This document shows, one piece after another, positions 1-13,845 of a stretch of DNA of 64,000 nucleotides. The notes beneath the pieces were generated by a model. The model saw only the letters and a list, made by a program, of their open reading frames with translations, did no database searches and was not told the origin of the DNA. The stretch comes from Thinopyrum elongatum (taxonomy: Eukaryota; Streptophyta; Magnoliopsida; Poales; Poaceae): NCBI GenBank assembly GCA_011799875.1, contig CM022299.1, positions 35,546,755 through 35,610,754 of the forward strand. Reading direction: 5' to 3'. Numbering within the stretch: position 1 is the stretch's first letter; every line of letters begins with the position of its first letter. The position numbers were made by a program, and so were the translations under genes.

Positions 1-145
1 ATGCCAACTGGTAAACTTGAAAGGGATAAGCATGCAGGTAAGATTAAGTAAAGGCATCAGTTCCATGCGAATAAAAGAAATACGGCGTCTAAACATGAGA
101 CATGCATCATGTTTTGTTACAGGACAGCACGATGGCAAGGATAAT

Positions 146-3100
146 TCAAGACCGCGCCTGGAGGTCTCGCAGAATAGCGGGGACGCCAAGAACCTTGTTG
201 GCATAGGGGGCAGCTTTCTCCTCGACAGCAGAAGTGTCTGCGCCCCTCGGCAGCTTCCTGAAGCCGTTGGCAAGGTCGAGGTCCGGGTGGCGATAGGCAA
301 TGTTGCTCAGAACCATGAAGAGGGCGTCGCGGGCAAGCTTCCGGGACTCACTCACGAAGCGACCGGCCCTTCCCTCTTCGTGTGCCTTCAGCTTGTCGAT
401 CAGCTCGTTGAAGAAGAGCCCTAGCTTGACATTGGGGACCTCATGCTTGCTGGCCGAGAAAATTGGCCCTTCCATGCCCATCGCCAGAGTTTGGGCGGTG
501 AGATGCTCGGCAACGTCGACCAAGCTCTTGATCCAGAGGTTGACCTGCTCGGTGTGGCTCGCCAGTTTGTCCTATGCATCCTTCTGGAGGAGCCTGGTGG
601 TATCCAGGTCCTTCGACAGCTGCTTCTCGCAAGCCCCACTGGTTTCGGCCGAGCTCTCCAGAGTGCCAATCCTGGCCTTCAAGTCTTCAATAGTGCCGTT
701 GGCAGTCTCAAGGCCCTGACTCTTGGAGGAGAGCTGCGATTGCACGTCCTTCAGAAGGATCTCTACTTTTCGTGCCTCCTCCTTGAGGGTCGTGACCTCC
801 TTGGCGCTCCCGGCAAGCTCTTCAGTCAGTTTGGCCACCTGTTGGTCGAGATCAGTCTTGGCAGAAGATGCAGCAGAAACTTCATCAGCAAGCTTCTTCA
901 GTTGGACAGCAGCATCAACAGCAAGGATGTCCAGAGCTGCCTTATGATTGTCCTCCTGCTCCTTGGTACGCTGCTGCACGAGGGATTCCAGTTCTTCGTC
1001 TTTCGCGCGGAGGGTGGCTTCGAGTTTCTCTTCCTGAGAAGAGATATCTTTCTCCTTGGCGTCCAGGAGCGTCGTGCGCTCTGCCAAGCGAACCTCCCAG
1101 GCAATGACGTCCTCCCTTGCCATGGAAATCACCTCCTGCTGCCTCATGAGGACCTAGAACTACTTGCCGTGCCAGTCGCGCAGCTCGTTACCCTTGTCCC
1201 TCAGCTGCTTCTGGTCGACCATGTTGGCGGACTTGCGCGGCTCCTTGAGCATCTGCCATTTCTGGCTGTGTCGGCCCTGCATCTCCTTAATGCCTGCCGC
1301 CATGGACTCCAGGAAAGACAAATTCATGACGACGGTGGCAGGGTCATCCGTCTCTTCAACACCTTGGTACAACGACGCCAGGATGTGCTGGATTTCTCCA
1401 TCAAGGTCCGCGCTCGTTGCTGCTGACGAGCCGGGGGCTCCGAGCCCAGGCTGCGCAAGCACCAGCGCCAGTTGATTCGAAGCCGGTGGCGGGATCCTCA
1501 TCGAGGCGCCAAATGAAGGGAGGGGGTCCATAGTTTGGAGGGGGGTCTTCTTTTCAACCGAAACCCCCGACCCTGATGTGCTACCGGGGATTTTCTCTGA
1601 TTCCTTCGGGAGCTCCTGGATATCCCCGGCAGCATGCTCCTGCCCCTCCGCGGCAGTGATCTTGGTAGCTTCCTCCGCAGCATCTTTCCCTATGCTGGCC
1701 ACCTCTTCCAGCAGTTCATGTTCTTCGATCAGATGAGCTACAAGCGGAGTCAACAATCCATAATGAAGGTGCAGAGTTATTAGCAAACCAGGGACTTGGG
1801 GCAAGATGATGGAAGCAGCAGAATTAAGAAGGGAAAATGGGTTATCCGAAGATGCCTGCCGTGAAGGAGATTCGGTTTCCCCGGCAACATCAGTTGCCGG
1901 GCCATGGTCACCATCCCCTCCCTCAGTAACCATGATGTCGTCCTGGGCGGACTCTTTCGTGGAAACCTTTGCCGGGGATCCCTCGGCTCGATCGGCGGGC
2001 GGGACGGGCCCCTCCTGGAAGGACTCACCCTGAGTAGTCCCCTCCTTTCCTGCGGGCGCGGAGGTGAGGGGCTCTCCTCCGTCACTTCCAGCAGGGGTAG
2101 CCAACCCTGCACCTTCAGGCCGGGGGCTGAGCTAGGGGCTTGGTGTCGGGTCATCCATGCTAGTCCCTCCCAGGCCCTCGCCTTCCGCAGTCTTCAGCGG
2201 CCCCGCGCGCATGAGCTGCTTGGTCCAGTGGATGAGGGTCTCACATTCTTCCTCCTCCTCCTCCCTGGCAAGGACAGTAAGCCAAGATCAGTCAGCAAGC
2301 GAGAGGATATGCGGGAACTACAGCGAAGAAGGAGGAATGATTATTTCTCACTCTTCGTCGATGAACATGGAGCTCAGCTCGAACTCTATGGGCAGTGAGG
2401 ACGCCCTACTTCTCTTGTGGGGTGGAGGGGCGGAGCTTCCCGGCAACTGCGAGCCTGGTTGAGGCGCAGGAGCCTCTGACGAGGATGAGCGGTGCGAGGA
2501 GCTCGAGCTGGACTGGGAGCCAGAATCGGCTTCCGTGGCCGCCAATTGCTCAGCGGGAGGAATCCTAGCCCCAGAAAGGCGCGAGGACTGCCGACGCGCC
2601 GCATCTGGCTTGCTGCCCTTGGAGGTGGTCTTCTTCACCTTCTTGGCGGCAGGTGCGGGATCGGAAACCACCGCTCCCTGGCTAGCCACACGCCTGCGAG
2701 GATGCTGCTCCAAGATTGGCTTGGGGGCTTGAGGGCCTGCCGCGAGCCACTCTTCCCCGGGCTGCTCCGCCTCCGTAGTCCCCTCTTCCTCCTGGGCCTC
2801 TGCCATCGCGGCATACAGAGCCTCAATCCCGGCAGGCTCGTTCCCGGCAGGCTCGCCCCCGGCAGGATCCTCCTCGGCAGCCTCCTCTGTGGTCTGCACC
2901 TCGCTTCGGCCACGGGAAGAGCCTTTGTCCTCAGCCTCCTCCTCCTCCTCCGCCGCCTTCCCGGCCTTCGCCCTCGCGGCAGCTCGGAGTGCTTTCTCCT
3001 CCTCGATCCGCCTCTTGATGAACGCTTCCTCCTCCTTGGAAGTGCGCTTGAACACATTGGTCTCCACCCTGGTAGCCCTTTCCACTAGGCCGGAGGACCA

Positions 3101-4225
3101 CGCAAGCTCGTCGTTAAGTTCGGGTAACTGCCAGTCACCCGAAACTCCATGAGCATTGCAGTCTGGCATCCATTTCAGGATCTGGTCCCGGGCGGAGTTG
3201 ACATTCAGTGGGATGATATTTGCCGGCAGCCTGAACGGCCCAAGGCTGCCGAACAGTTGTTCGCACAGCCAAGCGTGGCCGTAGACTGACAAGTTGCTGG
3301 ATAAGCCAGTGTACAACCTCATCCTGTCTCCAGCATCTCCATACTGCCAGGCGAACCTGTCTCTCTTCTGCAGTGGTGCGATGCGGCGTCGGAGGAAGTC
3401 AGCTCCCACATGACCGATGGTCAGCCCGGCAGCCCTTAGACGGGTAATCCTGTTTATTGCCGGGCGAAGCCTGTCATCGGTAAGACCAAGCTCCCTCCAG
3501 TCGTTGCCGCGCTCGACACACTCTGTCCGCGCTTGGCAGAAATCTGGGGCCTCTTCATCTTGGATCCAGCACCAGTCTCCCCTCCACTCCTCCCATCTGC
3601 TGCGCTGCTGCCCGAGGAGGTAATCCCAGTTTTCTTTCACCACCCGGGGCATCCAGCTTATGTTCCCAGAATGGTGGGCTTTGTTCTCCACTCGCGGGAC
3701 AAAGTAGTGCATGAACAAGTCAACATTGGGGGCAACTCCAATGAAGTTCTCGCACAAGTGGGCAAAAATCGCCATATAGGCCATTGCATTGGGCATGAAA
3801 TCTAGAAGGTGGAATCCATAGATCACCATCATTGCCTCGAAGAACTCCGAAAAGGGAGGACAGAAGCCACAGATGAAGTATGCAACAAAGAATCTAAATG
3901 AATCTGGCGGATCCTTTTTCCCCTCTGCCAGGGCCTTGGGTGCGCCATGCCCCTTCGGAACCTCCCTCCCCCAGAGGTATCCGTACCTTGCTTTCAGCAC
4001 ATCACCGTCCATATTCGACGGGCGGAAGACCACACCTCTTCTTTGCTTCTTGTCCAGCTCTGCCACTCTCTTCTTGCTCCCCTCGGCGGCCGCCTCCTTC
4101 ATGGTGGTCATCCGCTTCCCCTTGGGAGCGGCAGTTTTCTTCCCCATCTCTTCAGGTTGCGGCGAGGATTGGGGAAGGAAGTTGGGTGAGGATCGGCGAC
4201 AGGTGTGGGCGAGGGAGGAAGGCAA
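146..4225 (-). pseudogene. Antisense ORF of a Gypsy-type element, 'putative gypsy type transposon' (PF04195-like) protein, decayed
   Basis: Exon 1 (4225 to about 2352) is open for 625 residues. After a Lys/Arg-rich start it carries the aromatic block with FRFFVAYFICGFCPPFSEF and the stretch following it that I recognise from plant PF04195 proteins, then a long acidic, low-complexity tail. An intron of about 87 bp is suggested by a donor (GTGAG at 2351-2347) and an acceptor CAG before 2264; splicing keeps the frame and extends a Glu run. Exon 2 (2264-146) has a Glu/Lys/Leu-rich coiled coil (about 1147-575) and a C-terminal segment with FFNELIDKLK. In-frame stops lie at 2132-2134, 1160-1162, 1154-1156 and 572-574, so only exon 1 could make protein. 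The adjoining LTR at 4540-5472 reads on the opposite strand, so this fits the antisense extra ORFs described between pol and the 3' LTR in Tat-lineage Gypsy elements. The role of these proteins is unknown. An independent gene beside the LTR is the alternative. Confidence 0.7.
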
Positions 4226-4539
4226 CCACTTGGCTTGCGGAAGAAGATGGTGGAGGGGCGAGGCAGACGATGAATGAGTAGTACCCCTTAGTGTTTTTCT
4301 CTCTAAAGGGAAAGGACGTGGGGGAGAGGTGCCACTCTTCAGAAAGTTTCCATTTCACATTAACTGCTGCAGTCCCACGACCCCACTACTCGCGGTAATT
4401 ACGTGAAGTGGACGTTGGATTGACTGGTCATAATGACAAACCGCTGTGCCCGCAGCATTCTCTCGCCATGTGTCCGTGCACTGTTTGGGGCCTAACCCAA
4501 CGTGCCCAGTGACACGTATGGCTCAGGCCCGAGGGCTTC

Positions 4540-5472
4540 TGTCGGGGTACACAAACAGGGGTGTATGTTTTCCCCTGACTTGTGCACGGACAGCACCCCT
4601 CCGGTCCGGCAGCTCTCAGCACCCAGGACAAGGCCAAGCAGAAGAGATCAGCTCTTTGAGGAGTCAAAGGGCAGATCAAGAAGACCAAGATCAACCCAAG
4701 GAGTAAAATACCGCAATGGGAAAACCTCCCTTGTCGGGCAGGTGAGCCTGGCGGGGACGAGGTTGCCCCGAAGACAAGTCTCAAGATTGCACCGGCAGGC
4801 TTGTCGGGGACGCTGAGGGCGGATAACCCCGCCAAGGCTCCACCGCTCCACCTCACAGCAACGCAAGTCACCGATCGGTGCGGTGTCGAGCCCCCAAGAT
4901 GCTAAGTGGCCGTTACTTGGCACGTGGCAGCCATCTCCAGAGGAAATCGCCTGCAAATGGCACTCGTCCAGCGACGTGTCACGCAGACATGCGAGAAGGT
5001 GGCAAAATAGCACGGCAAGGCTTGCCGGGCTAGGCTACGATGTGACACTAGGCGGCGCATTTAATGCGCTCTGTCCAGTCTACAGAGTTAGGTATGATGG
5101 CACTGTTTGCTATCTAATCAGTACACAATGACTGATTTGCCATTGTGTTGACCCCTTGATCTATAAAAGGAGGGCCATGGCAACCTTAGAAAGGATTCGG
5201 ACCCTTGTACACTCATACGCGCGTAGCTGCTCTCGCCCCGAGGCAACCTTGCCGGGCTAGAGCGCTGCGTCTCCACCACGGTCCTCTCATCAATCCACCA
5301 AAGCAGGAGTAGGGTTTTACGCCTCGCAGCGGCCCGAACCTGGGTAAAAATTGCCCGTGTGATTGCTGCCCCACGCCCTCCGCTCTTTGTGCAATGCGTC
5401 CTTCCCCCTGCCGAACCACAAGGGGCCGATGGCCCCATAGGTGGCCATGATTTCCCACGACAGATACTGACA
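4540..5472 (+). mobile_element. Gypsy-type LTR (probable 3' LTR), plus orientation
   Basis: The segment begins TGTCGGGGTAC and ends ATACTGACA, giving TGTC..GACA terminal inversion. A TATA box (TATAAAA, 5162-5168) is followed by sequence typical of a Triticeae LTR R-U5 region, including a stretch ending in 'gcccgaacctgggtaaa' near 5330-5349. The promoter therefore reads to the right, opposite to the ORF at 146-4225. The right end is fairly clear. The left end is not: a purine-rich tract at 4305-4329 followed by TG at 4330 is an alternative start. No 5' LTR lies in the window, so neither the target-site duplication nor the boundary can be confirmed. Confidence 0.6.
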
Positions 5473-5479
5473 ATCACTA

Positions 5480-6660
5480 CTTTGATGTAAGGCAAACACA
5501 TGATACGAGGATGGAATATGTACGAAAAACAGGACGGCATGGCATATCACAACTATTTGTGTAAACTATGCAGAAGCCATTTCAACAAATTAGAAGCAAT
5601 GCAAGCTAGACACCACATGAAAGATGTAACCAATATGACTCTGCCAAGTTAAAAGTGTCCCATCATAAATGGCATTTCAACAAATTAGAAGCAGTGCATG
5701 CTATAAATCATATGAAAGATGCAACCAATATCACTCTGCATATACTAAAGGTGTCTCGTCATAATTGATTGATGAGGGATACAAAAAAACAATAGTTTTA
5801 TGTAACGACATGCTTAATAGATAGATGTACTATGTACCAAAAACAAGAAGGCATGTCACATTAACAGGTACAATGTATAAACTAAGCAGAATAGCACATG
5901 CAATTTAACCAGATTGGAAGAATTACAATCTAGGCACTATATGCAACATGCAACCACATATCACGCTGCCAAGTTAGAGCAAGCACCTGCGATGGTGGTG
6001 TAGGGGAAATGCGGCCATCAACTACAGAGCTACGTTGACTATCTTCATTTAGCATTGCTGTTTCTTGAGAATCATGTGGGGAGGCTGACATTGCATTCTT
6101 TAAAAGAGGATCTTTTCTTACAGCAGTCCATGAGCCTGACTGTCTCATCATAAGTGATTGATGAGGGATACACAAGAACATTAGTTTGATGTAAGAACAT
6201 GGTTAATAGACAGATGTAGTAGTATGTACCAAAAACAGGAAGGCATGTCATATTCAAAGGTATTATGTGTAAGCTAAGCAGATGCAATTTAACCAAATTG
6301 GAAGCAATACAAGCTAGACACCCGGCTGGAGTGGTGAGCATGATCATCGAGGACCTGAGAGCCTGGTGGGAGGCAGGCTGCTTCGCCACCATCGTGGCTT
6401 TTTAGTTGGCTTGCAGGTGATGCCTGTCTGTGGTGGGCTTGTCACTAGCTCGGCCAGTGCCCTGACTAGCTATTTGGCTTCTGGTGCTCCCAGGATGGTG
6501 GTTCATGTAAAAAATATCTTTCCTTATCTTAATAAAGACCGACTTCAGCCTTTCGAATACAAGCTAGATACCATAAGCAACATGCAACCACATATGACAC
6601 CGCGAAGTTAAAGCAAGCACCTGGGATGGTGGTTCATGGCGAGCGAGATCATCAACTCCA
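5480..6660. repeat. Degenerate direct repeats, about 170-200 bp units
   Basis: Three diverged copies of the same block start near 5481, 5766 and 6141. Each has a 'tgatgtaa..acatg' part, a 'tatgtac(c/g)aaaaacagga(a/c)ggcatg' part and a 'aaattggaagcaat.caagctagacacc' part. Shorter pieces recur near 5672-5745 and 6555-6610. No coding frame is conserved. The segment near 6510-6545 with 'tatcttaataaagaccgac' resembles the 3' tail of a retroposon, but this is weak. The family is not recognised. Confidence 0.5.
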
Positions 6661-8500
6661 GAGCTACGTTTACCGTCTCCATCTGCTCACACTGCACCCT
6701 TTATAGCGCCGAAACGTGCCTTGCCTAAGCACGAAGAAAGCTGGAGCGACTTCTCTCTTTTATTTCGTGCTTCTATCAACCGGTTGGCAGAGGCTGAAAT
6801 ACCCATGCATAAAAAACAATAGTGAGAGTATGGGTGAAGTGTGTGCAGAACTAGTGCACTGTAAAAGTAGCAGATAGCAGGTGGCTGAAAAATAAATGAC
6901 AGGAGACATATGATAGCTCTACAATATTGCATGGCAAACAAAATTAGATTCTACTCCATATGATTTTGTAATATATGAGCACACGGATGGCTGGGAAATA
7001 CAGGTACTCCTCCAGCACACCACCACATGTGGTCCTATCAAAATAATAGTCAACTGAAAATAAATAGGTCCGTTGATTTTTTTATGAACCGTCCGATCAA
7101 CAAGGAATGGGCAGATGGCCTTCATCTACCTCCCGCCAGTCACTGTTGACGATCTTTCTCGAACCGCCAGCGACCACCGGCCCAGACCCCTTCCTTCGCC
7201 GCCCAGCCCTCCCCTCGACCTCACACCACCGCCGTGCTTGCCAGCGCCCCCCGGCCATCCCTTTAAGCCCGGCCGACCTCCAGATCGGGCGCCAGCAACT
7301 CCTAGGCCCCACACACCCCTAAGATAAACACCGAGGCGCTGCCTCCCCAGCGTAACAGGCAGACTAGCGCGTGTTACGCCGGGGAATGCTTCCCTTAATT
7401 TTGAATCAACTGACCAGGAATTGAAATCCAGGGGAGCGACGGACCTCTAGCTACGGTGAAATAGAATATGAGGAGAAACCTTGTGCATCGCGAGTTACTA
7501 GGAACATCTAGTATCAGGAAGAAGGTGTAGGAAGAAGCGGTCAACTATTATCTTCTGTGGGATGAATACCATGCAAGCAGACACGTAAGATTTGCACGAA
7601 TAAGGGAAGAGGAGTGCCAGTTCCGGTTGCCAGTGCTGTGCCCTCCTTATTTCACGGCGATGTTCTTCTTTTTACCGGGGGAACCGATGTTTTGGAGGAG
7701 GGTGGAGCCTTGGACGAACCCATGGCCAAATTGTTGACTGTGTTGCGGTGGCCGTCTGTCGGCGGAGGGGAAGCAGATCTGAGGCGGCGAAGGACGGCGT
7801 AGCGGGAACAACTCTGGTGCGGTGGACGGTGGCGACGTTGGAGCGGCAGCGGTGAGGCGCAGGATGGTGAAGTTGAACTGGCTCGGGTATGGCGCACGTC
7901 AGCGTCCTAGAGGCAGCTCGGCCTCGGCTTCAACTACTTGCCGTGGAGGGCATTGCGGTAGATGACGATGTCAGGGTATCGGCTCCGGCGTGATGGAGGA
8001 GGGCGGCGGTTGATGGGTAGGATGGGGTGGTGGACGGAGGACGCCGGGGTTTCGCGGTTGGTGGAGAGGTAGTTTTGGCACTCACGGAGTACGAATGGGG
8101 AATCGGACGGCGGGGCGGGGGAGCTAAGGGGGAACCATGTTTCGGTCTGGGACGCGCTTGTTTGAAATTTGGGGAAATTACAAACTTTGCCCCCCTCTTA
8201 AATTTCGGACCTACTGCGGGTCGGGGGTAGGACGGTAACCCCAGGTGTCCCAAATAGTGGGTGGGAGCGATTTCGGTCGAGCGCATGTGTGTTTAGGCGG
8301 CCATGGTGTATTAATGTTTTTCGGAGGCGGTTGCGTGGCGTCTAGATGAAGTTACAAACCTACCCCGGTTTAGACCTTTGGACGTCGGGCCGGTAGGTTT
8401 CACGGGTCGGAGTTAGAAAAGTAATTTCCTTCTACCAAACATTGGTCACATGCGGTTTTGGGCGAGTAGAGGCTCTTTTGGCGCTTCGTTCGAAATTTTG
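6661..8500. other. Unassigned stretch with a GC-rich core, no gene supported
   Basis: AT-rich sequence gives way to a GC-rich core (about 7110-8290). The minus-strand frames here are Pro/Ser/Arg-rich and broken by stops, and none shows a domain I recognise. Small inverted repeats are visible at about 7350-7384 (around CGTAACA..TGTTACG) and about 8360-8405 (aaacctacc..ggtaggttt). It may be the remnant of a gene 5' region or of a transposon, but I cannot tell which. Confidence 0.3.
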
Positions 8501-10837
8501 AAATAGAAGCATTCACGTTTAGAGTACTCTTGAACTTTGAGCATTGACCTAAATAGACAACGTTAAATTTGACCTTGTATGTTTGAAAAGCTCATTAAAT
8601 TATGCGCTTCTTTTTGAAATTTTGACACTTGAAAATCCTATAACTACGATTATTTTGGAATGGAGGAGGTAAATTTGAATCTATTTTGTACACGACTATA
8701 TATGCTATTATGTACAAAAGCAGAGCAAAGATTGGTGCCCCCATAATTTAGGTATGATTTACAAATGCCATGATCTCAAATTCAAATAATTGAATGGACT
8801 ACATGTTGAATTTGAATTTTTTAAGCCACCTTAAGTTGAATTCAAATGTATGCTAGTTCATAGCTAGCTATTTATAATTGTCATTGTGTAAACTTTGTAT
8901 GTATAATGTTCTTTACACACATAACATGAACTATACTCACGTTTATATTCAAATGGCTAAAGCGATGCACTGTCTGGAGTTCAAAATACTGACTCTATGG
9001 ATCAATTATGTCGAATAATAACATAGACATGCTCAAATTCGATAGAATATAGATGTTTGATGGATCAATGACCGTTCCTTATGCGAATTGCAAATATCAT
9101 GATCCCATCCTAATATTTGGATACAATTTATATTTTTAATCAATGTGTACATCAGTCTTTTACGTGTAGTTTCACTCTCCATAGGCCCCTCCTCACACAC
9201 GCGCTAACTTTCTCTCTCACACATACGCACACACGGTCGGTGGTCTCTCATACATGCTCACACACTCTCTCCCGAGGTGTCTTTCTCGCACACATGCTCT
9301 CGATATCACCCTCCCTCCCTCTCGCAACCATTTATGACTATTTTCACTAACCTTTATCACAAGCACTCTTCCTCTCACATGCATACGCACACACAATCCC
9401 CATCGACCCTTTCTCTATACATAGACCTGCCTACGTGTCTCCCGCACGCACATTATCTTTAGGCCTGTCTCGCACGCATTGTCTCCACCTCTCTTCCTAA
9501 TTGACGAATATGATTCCAGCAGAACATTCTGTAGGATGCCCCTTAAAGTTAGGTTGGATGAATGGTAATATAAGAGAGAGAAGGGGTTACCTTAGTCCAA
9601 GGACCTAGGGTTACAAATCCTAGCCGGCTTTGTCAGTGGACACAAAGTCCTTCACGACTCTGGTATCTTTGTCTTCTATGACTAGTCCTCCATGGGTCTC
9701 CCTGAATGCGTCACGGGCCGACCAATGTGGCACAGGACGGAACAGACCCAAGGGCCTCACCTTGGCCCACCGGACCTCACGCGATGACACACCCTCTGTC
9801 CCTAGGTCTCGTTATCTTCTCACACCCACATATACCAACACAGACACCACACAAAATATTTTCTCCTCATGCCTCTAGCCCCTTCCCCCTTGCATGTACA
9901 CACTCAAGGACATCTCTTGTCGTGACATCCTATTCGTCTCTCTCTCTCTAGACCTCTTTCATTTCTCGTGCTATCTCTCCCACGTCGCCCCCCCGGCGGC
10001 CCCTCTATCCATGCCTCCCTCGAATACGTACACATACCCTCTCTAGGCCCTGCCAAATACGTCAACTACACATTCACACATGTTACATCTTATCACGTAC
10101 CCCATTGATCTACAAAGCCCTCTCTTCACGTTTAATTCGCGTACAACATTCCTTTTGAATAAAACCACACAAAGTGTGGCCAAAAATTTATTTTAGAATT
10201 TCTACATATATACAACATTACAAAGTTATATGGAGTATGAGAGTTAATTTGCATTGCATGGTGCACCCAATGATGTTTATTCCGCACTGTGAATTTATAT
10301 TTTTTATACTATATATAAAGTTAGTCATAATAAAGTGAAACGAAGAGCATCTCTCTCTCCATCGCACACCCCCCCTCTACGCCCCTTTCACGTACGCACA
10401 CAAACTATCTCCAGGTCCTCTAAAAGTACGCCTCCAGCACATTCACGCATGTTTCATCTTTCTCTCGCGATATAGACAGTGACGATCATTGTATTTGAAG
10501 CGAAAGCACGATACGTACATTGGACTTCATAATCCACTCATTACGGTCACCATTTATGTTTTGTGGTTATTATACAGTCACGGGCTCACCGTACAGCTCT
10601 TTATTTGTTCAAGACACGACTAGTTGACCAGTTAAATGCTCCACGTGGCACCTCTAGTGTTGCATCACATTATCTCACTACCATTGGGCCCATATGTCGG
10701 CGTGTATAAGAATGAAAACAAACGATAAAAATATATTGGACGGTGGTTCGAAGTCATGACCGCGGGCACAGCGGACAAGGTGGCCTTGTATTGGTATGCT
10801 GAGCCGTCTGTTTTAACACACAGGAGCTGGTGTGGTG

Positions 10838-10985
10838 ATTATACACACACGCCCGCATGCACATGAACTGCATGCACGCAACACTCACACATACACACGC
10901 AGCCACACACGCACGCAACACTCACACGCACACACGCACGCATGCATGCACACACCACACGACCAACACACACGCTCATGCTCAA
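10838..10985. repeat. Imperfect CA/CACG microsatellite
   Basis: This is about 150 bp of interrupted (CA)n with CACG and CATG variants, including two copies of an 'acgcaacactcacac' unit. It is low-complexity DNA. The short frames across it are Thr/His repeats with no coding value. Confidence 0.8.
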
Positions 10986-13845
10986 GTGCTCAACCTACAT
11001 GTGCATGCGCACACATCAGGCCCTGACAGACACATACACAACCAGGTGGTTCCCACGCATGGGTTTGAGTCTTGTCGCGCCTGCGTAAATTTCTGTTTAT
11101 CTTACTTTTTTCCTATGCGAACTCAAAGGTGGGACCCACAAGGAACATGGTCAATTTAACCAGTCAACATAGTGCCACGCAGACTATTTGTCCGATCAAC
11201 AGAGTGCAATCCGATGCTGAACGGTGAGCAAGTGACCGTATAATCACCGCAAAACTTATATAGTGACCGTAATGAGCGTATTCTGATGTCCGATGACCAT
11301 ATTACGCTTTTCGCTTGAAATACACTGGCCGCCAGTGTATTTATCTCTTCTCTCGCTCTCCCTGTGGAGCCGAATAGGCCAACGTGCCAGTGTACTGATT
11401 TTGTAAGAGCGAACAAGCATTCACGTCTACCGTACAAACTGTAGATATGAGTTACAAATGCTATGAAGACGAATACAAATATCTGAATCCACTTTATGCC
11501 CAATTTCTCTCTGTAGGCCCTCCAAAAGTACATCTCTACATGTTCTCGCATGTTACATCTAACAACTATGCAATACAGCACTACTACTACACTCTAACAC
11601 AATAAATCATATGTGTTTTTAGTTTTACTAGATCTCATATTGTTACTTAATTATTCAGTTTGCATACATTAAAATTGCCTTTGAAATGTATGGCTAGTAT
11701 CATCTACAGCACGGGAAAAATCCCGCCCTTGCCTGTTTAATCGGGTTTGTATCGATGGATCGTGCGAAACAGCAAAACTATAGTAGTACTACAGTACAAG
11801 TAACAGTTCACTGGGCCGCCGTGTCGTGTACTCCTCCGTCGTAAGAGTGGAGCGCTCGCTTTCATAAATGTTCTAGTCCCTTTCACCGACATGTGGGACA
11901 TCAAGCAACCAGGTCCACGTGCCATACCGAAATAACAGTGCAGAGCAGCAGGGGTGAAGCACCCCGGTCATGGCGCCGATGTAGTAATGAGCAATGAGGC
12001 GTCAAATCACAAAGCTGCACCTTTCCCGTAGTTAAGTTGGAGGGACGAAGTGATGCTAAAAAAAGAAGTTGGAGGGATGAAGCAACCATCATTTCACTCG
12101 TTGTTGAATCCGCTTCTCCCCCATCTTCTTCAAGTTAACCACGTGTTGCTTGTGCCATTGTTCTGCCTCATGTGGGACGCGGATAGGCTTGGTAAATCAC
12201 TAACACGTGGGACCGCATGTTAGCAAACCGCCAGGCCAACGTCCTCTAAAAATAAGAAACCTCCCCCGCCTTCCTCGCGGCAAAATCACCTCCTTTTTAC
12301 TAATCTTGATATAATTTTTTAGATCAATATAATCGAGATTTGTATAGATAGCACACAGGAGCAAAACCAAGTGGTACGGTTAAGGCCATCCACAATGTGT
12401 AGCCAAATGTGAAAAATAGCTTTTGGCATCGATGGGAACCATTGTGGAGGGTGCCGCCAAAGCCAAAAAGAGGGAACCGAAGCTCCCTAATTGATTGATT
12501 GAAGGAATAGAAAAATGCAACCTCTCTCCTCTTTCTCCCGTGCTTGGACGCATGTATAGTATAGAGCACAGAGTCTACTCCCCTGTCCCTTCTATCACAA
12601 AACTCAAAGCAGTGAGGCGTCAAATCAGAAAGCACGGACGAAGCAACCATCATTTCACTCTTCGCTGACAACGCTTCTCCATCGTCTTCTTCGAGAAACC
12701 ACCTTACCGCACTAAGCTGGACAGATGACGCTATTGTGTAGTAGTACATTTACGCCTCCTTTGGTTCAACGGACTTCCTGGATGCAAAGAAGGCGGTTGT
12801 CTCGGCTTGCAGGCGGCACTTGCGAATGACTTACCATGGTCTCCCTCAATGGTGTGCTCCGTCGAACGCACTTCACCAAAGCCACAACGTTCGAGATATC
12901 GTCGACGTCACCGCAATGGGGAAGAAAGTCAAATAGTTACTACCTCCATTTTTTTGTATACAAGGCCGTATCAAAATTACAATTTGCAGAAGGCCACTAA
13001 CACTAATCGAGGCAAAATTGATGGGGTTTGCCTCATACTAGCAACCAAGGACATTAATATACCCTTGCGTGCATGCGGAAGTGAGAAGGTTGGTTTGCAT
13101 GGCGCTGCATTAATCAGGCAATGAGGAGTGAGATGGTTAGCTCTTTGGGCGTTGGAGAAAAAAATACGCATTAATTGACACGTCAAACGAGGATTTGTAT
13201 CGATCAATCCCGCGAAGGAAAACCCCGCCTTTCTTTTTTAACACAAGTAGTACTACGTACTTGTATCCTGTTTGGGTCTAGGCCTTGCATTGCCATACTT
13301 TGCCACACATTTTTGCCAAGCTTGCCTAAAGTTTTTCAAAATGAAAAGGAGGTACACTTGCGCACGGCTGTCGCGGTCGCATCACACCCTCACATAGTCG
13401 CTCCTGCATGCCGCAAACCCAACCAAGGGAACACACCCTCACTGACACGTGCTACCGCATGTGATCAAACCAAACTCAGCCATCCTACCACTGGCACATA
13501 ATTTTCGTTCATACAGTATGTTTATCCAACCGCATGTTGGGGAAGATTCGTGCGGCCCGGGCGGTGGTCTGTTGGGGAAGAAGAAGAGGTGAGGAAGAAG
13601 AAGGGTTAGGAGACGTAGGATATTCATCCAACTGCCTGAAATGGTCGACTGACCCAAATGATGAAAGTCAGGCGACTTGCAAAAATATATGTTTTTACAC
13701 AACAAAAGATCCCGAAAAACAACAACATAAAGAAAAACTATCACTGCTCGCGGAACGAGACGGCCTCGTCGTCTTTGGCTGCTGGCGCGAACCAGCCATA
13801 GCTGCCAACATGTGTCTCCGCGCCGTGGTTGTCCTCGGCCTCCAG

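Noticed and set aside
443..1426. Plus-strand 327-residue ORF
   Set aside because: It is the complement of the coiled-coil frame of the antisense element gene. Its Leu/His-rich composition is what the reverse of a Glu/Lys coil gives.
5475..5480. CACTAC just after the LTR as a CACTA end
   Set aside because: Only six bases agree with the right terminus; what follows belongs to a local direct repeat.
9117..9480. Ser/Thr/His-rich ORFs
   Set aside because: They come from CA/CT-rich simple sequence.
11579..11590. CACTACTACTAC as the left CACTA terminus
   Set aside because: The following bases do not match the complement of the right end (CACTACAAAAAAAA..), and no matching 3-bp flank is seen.
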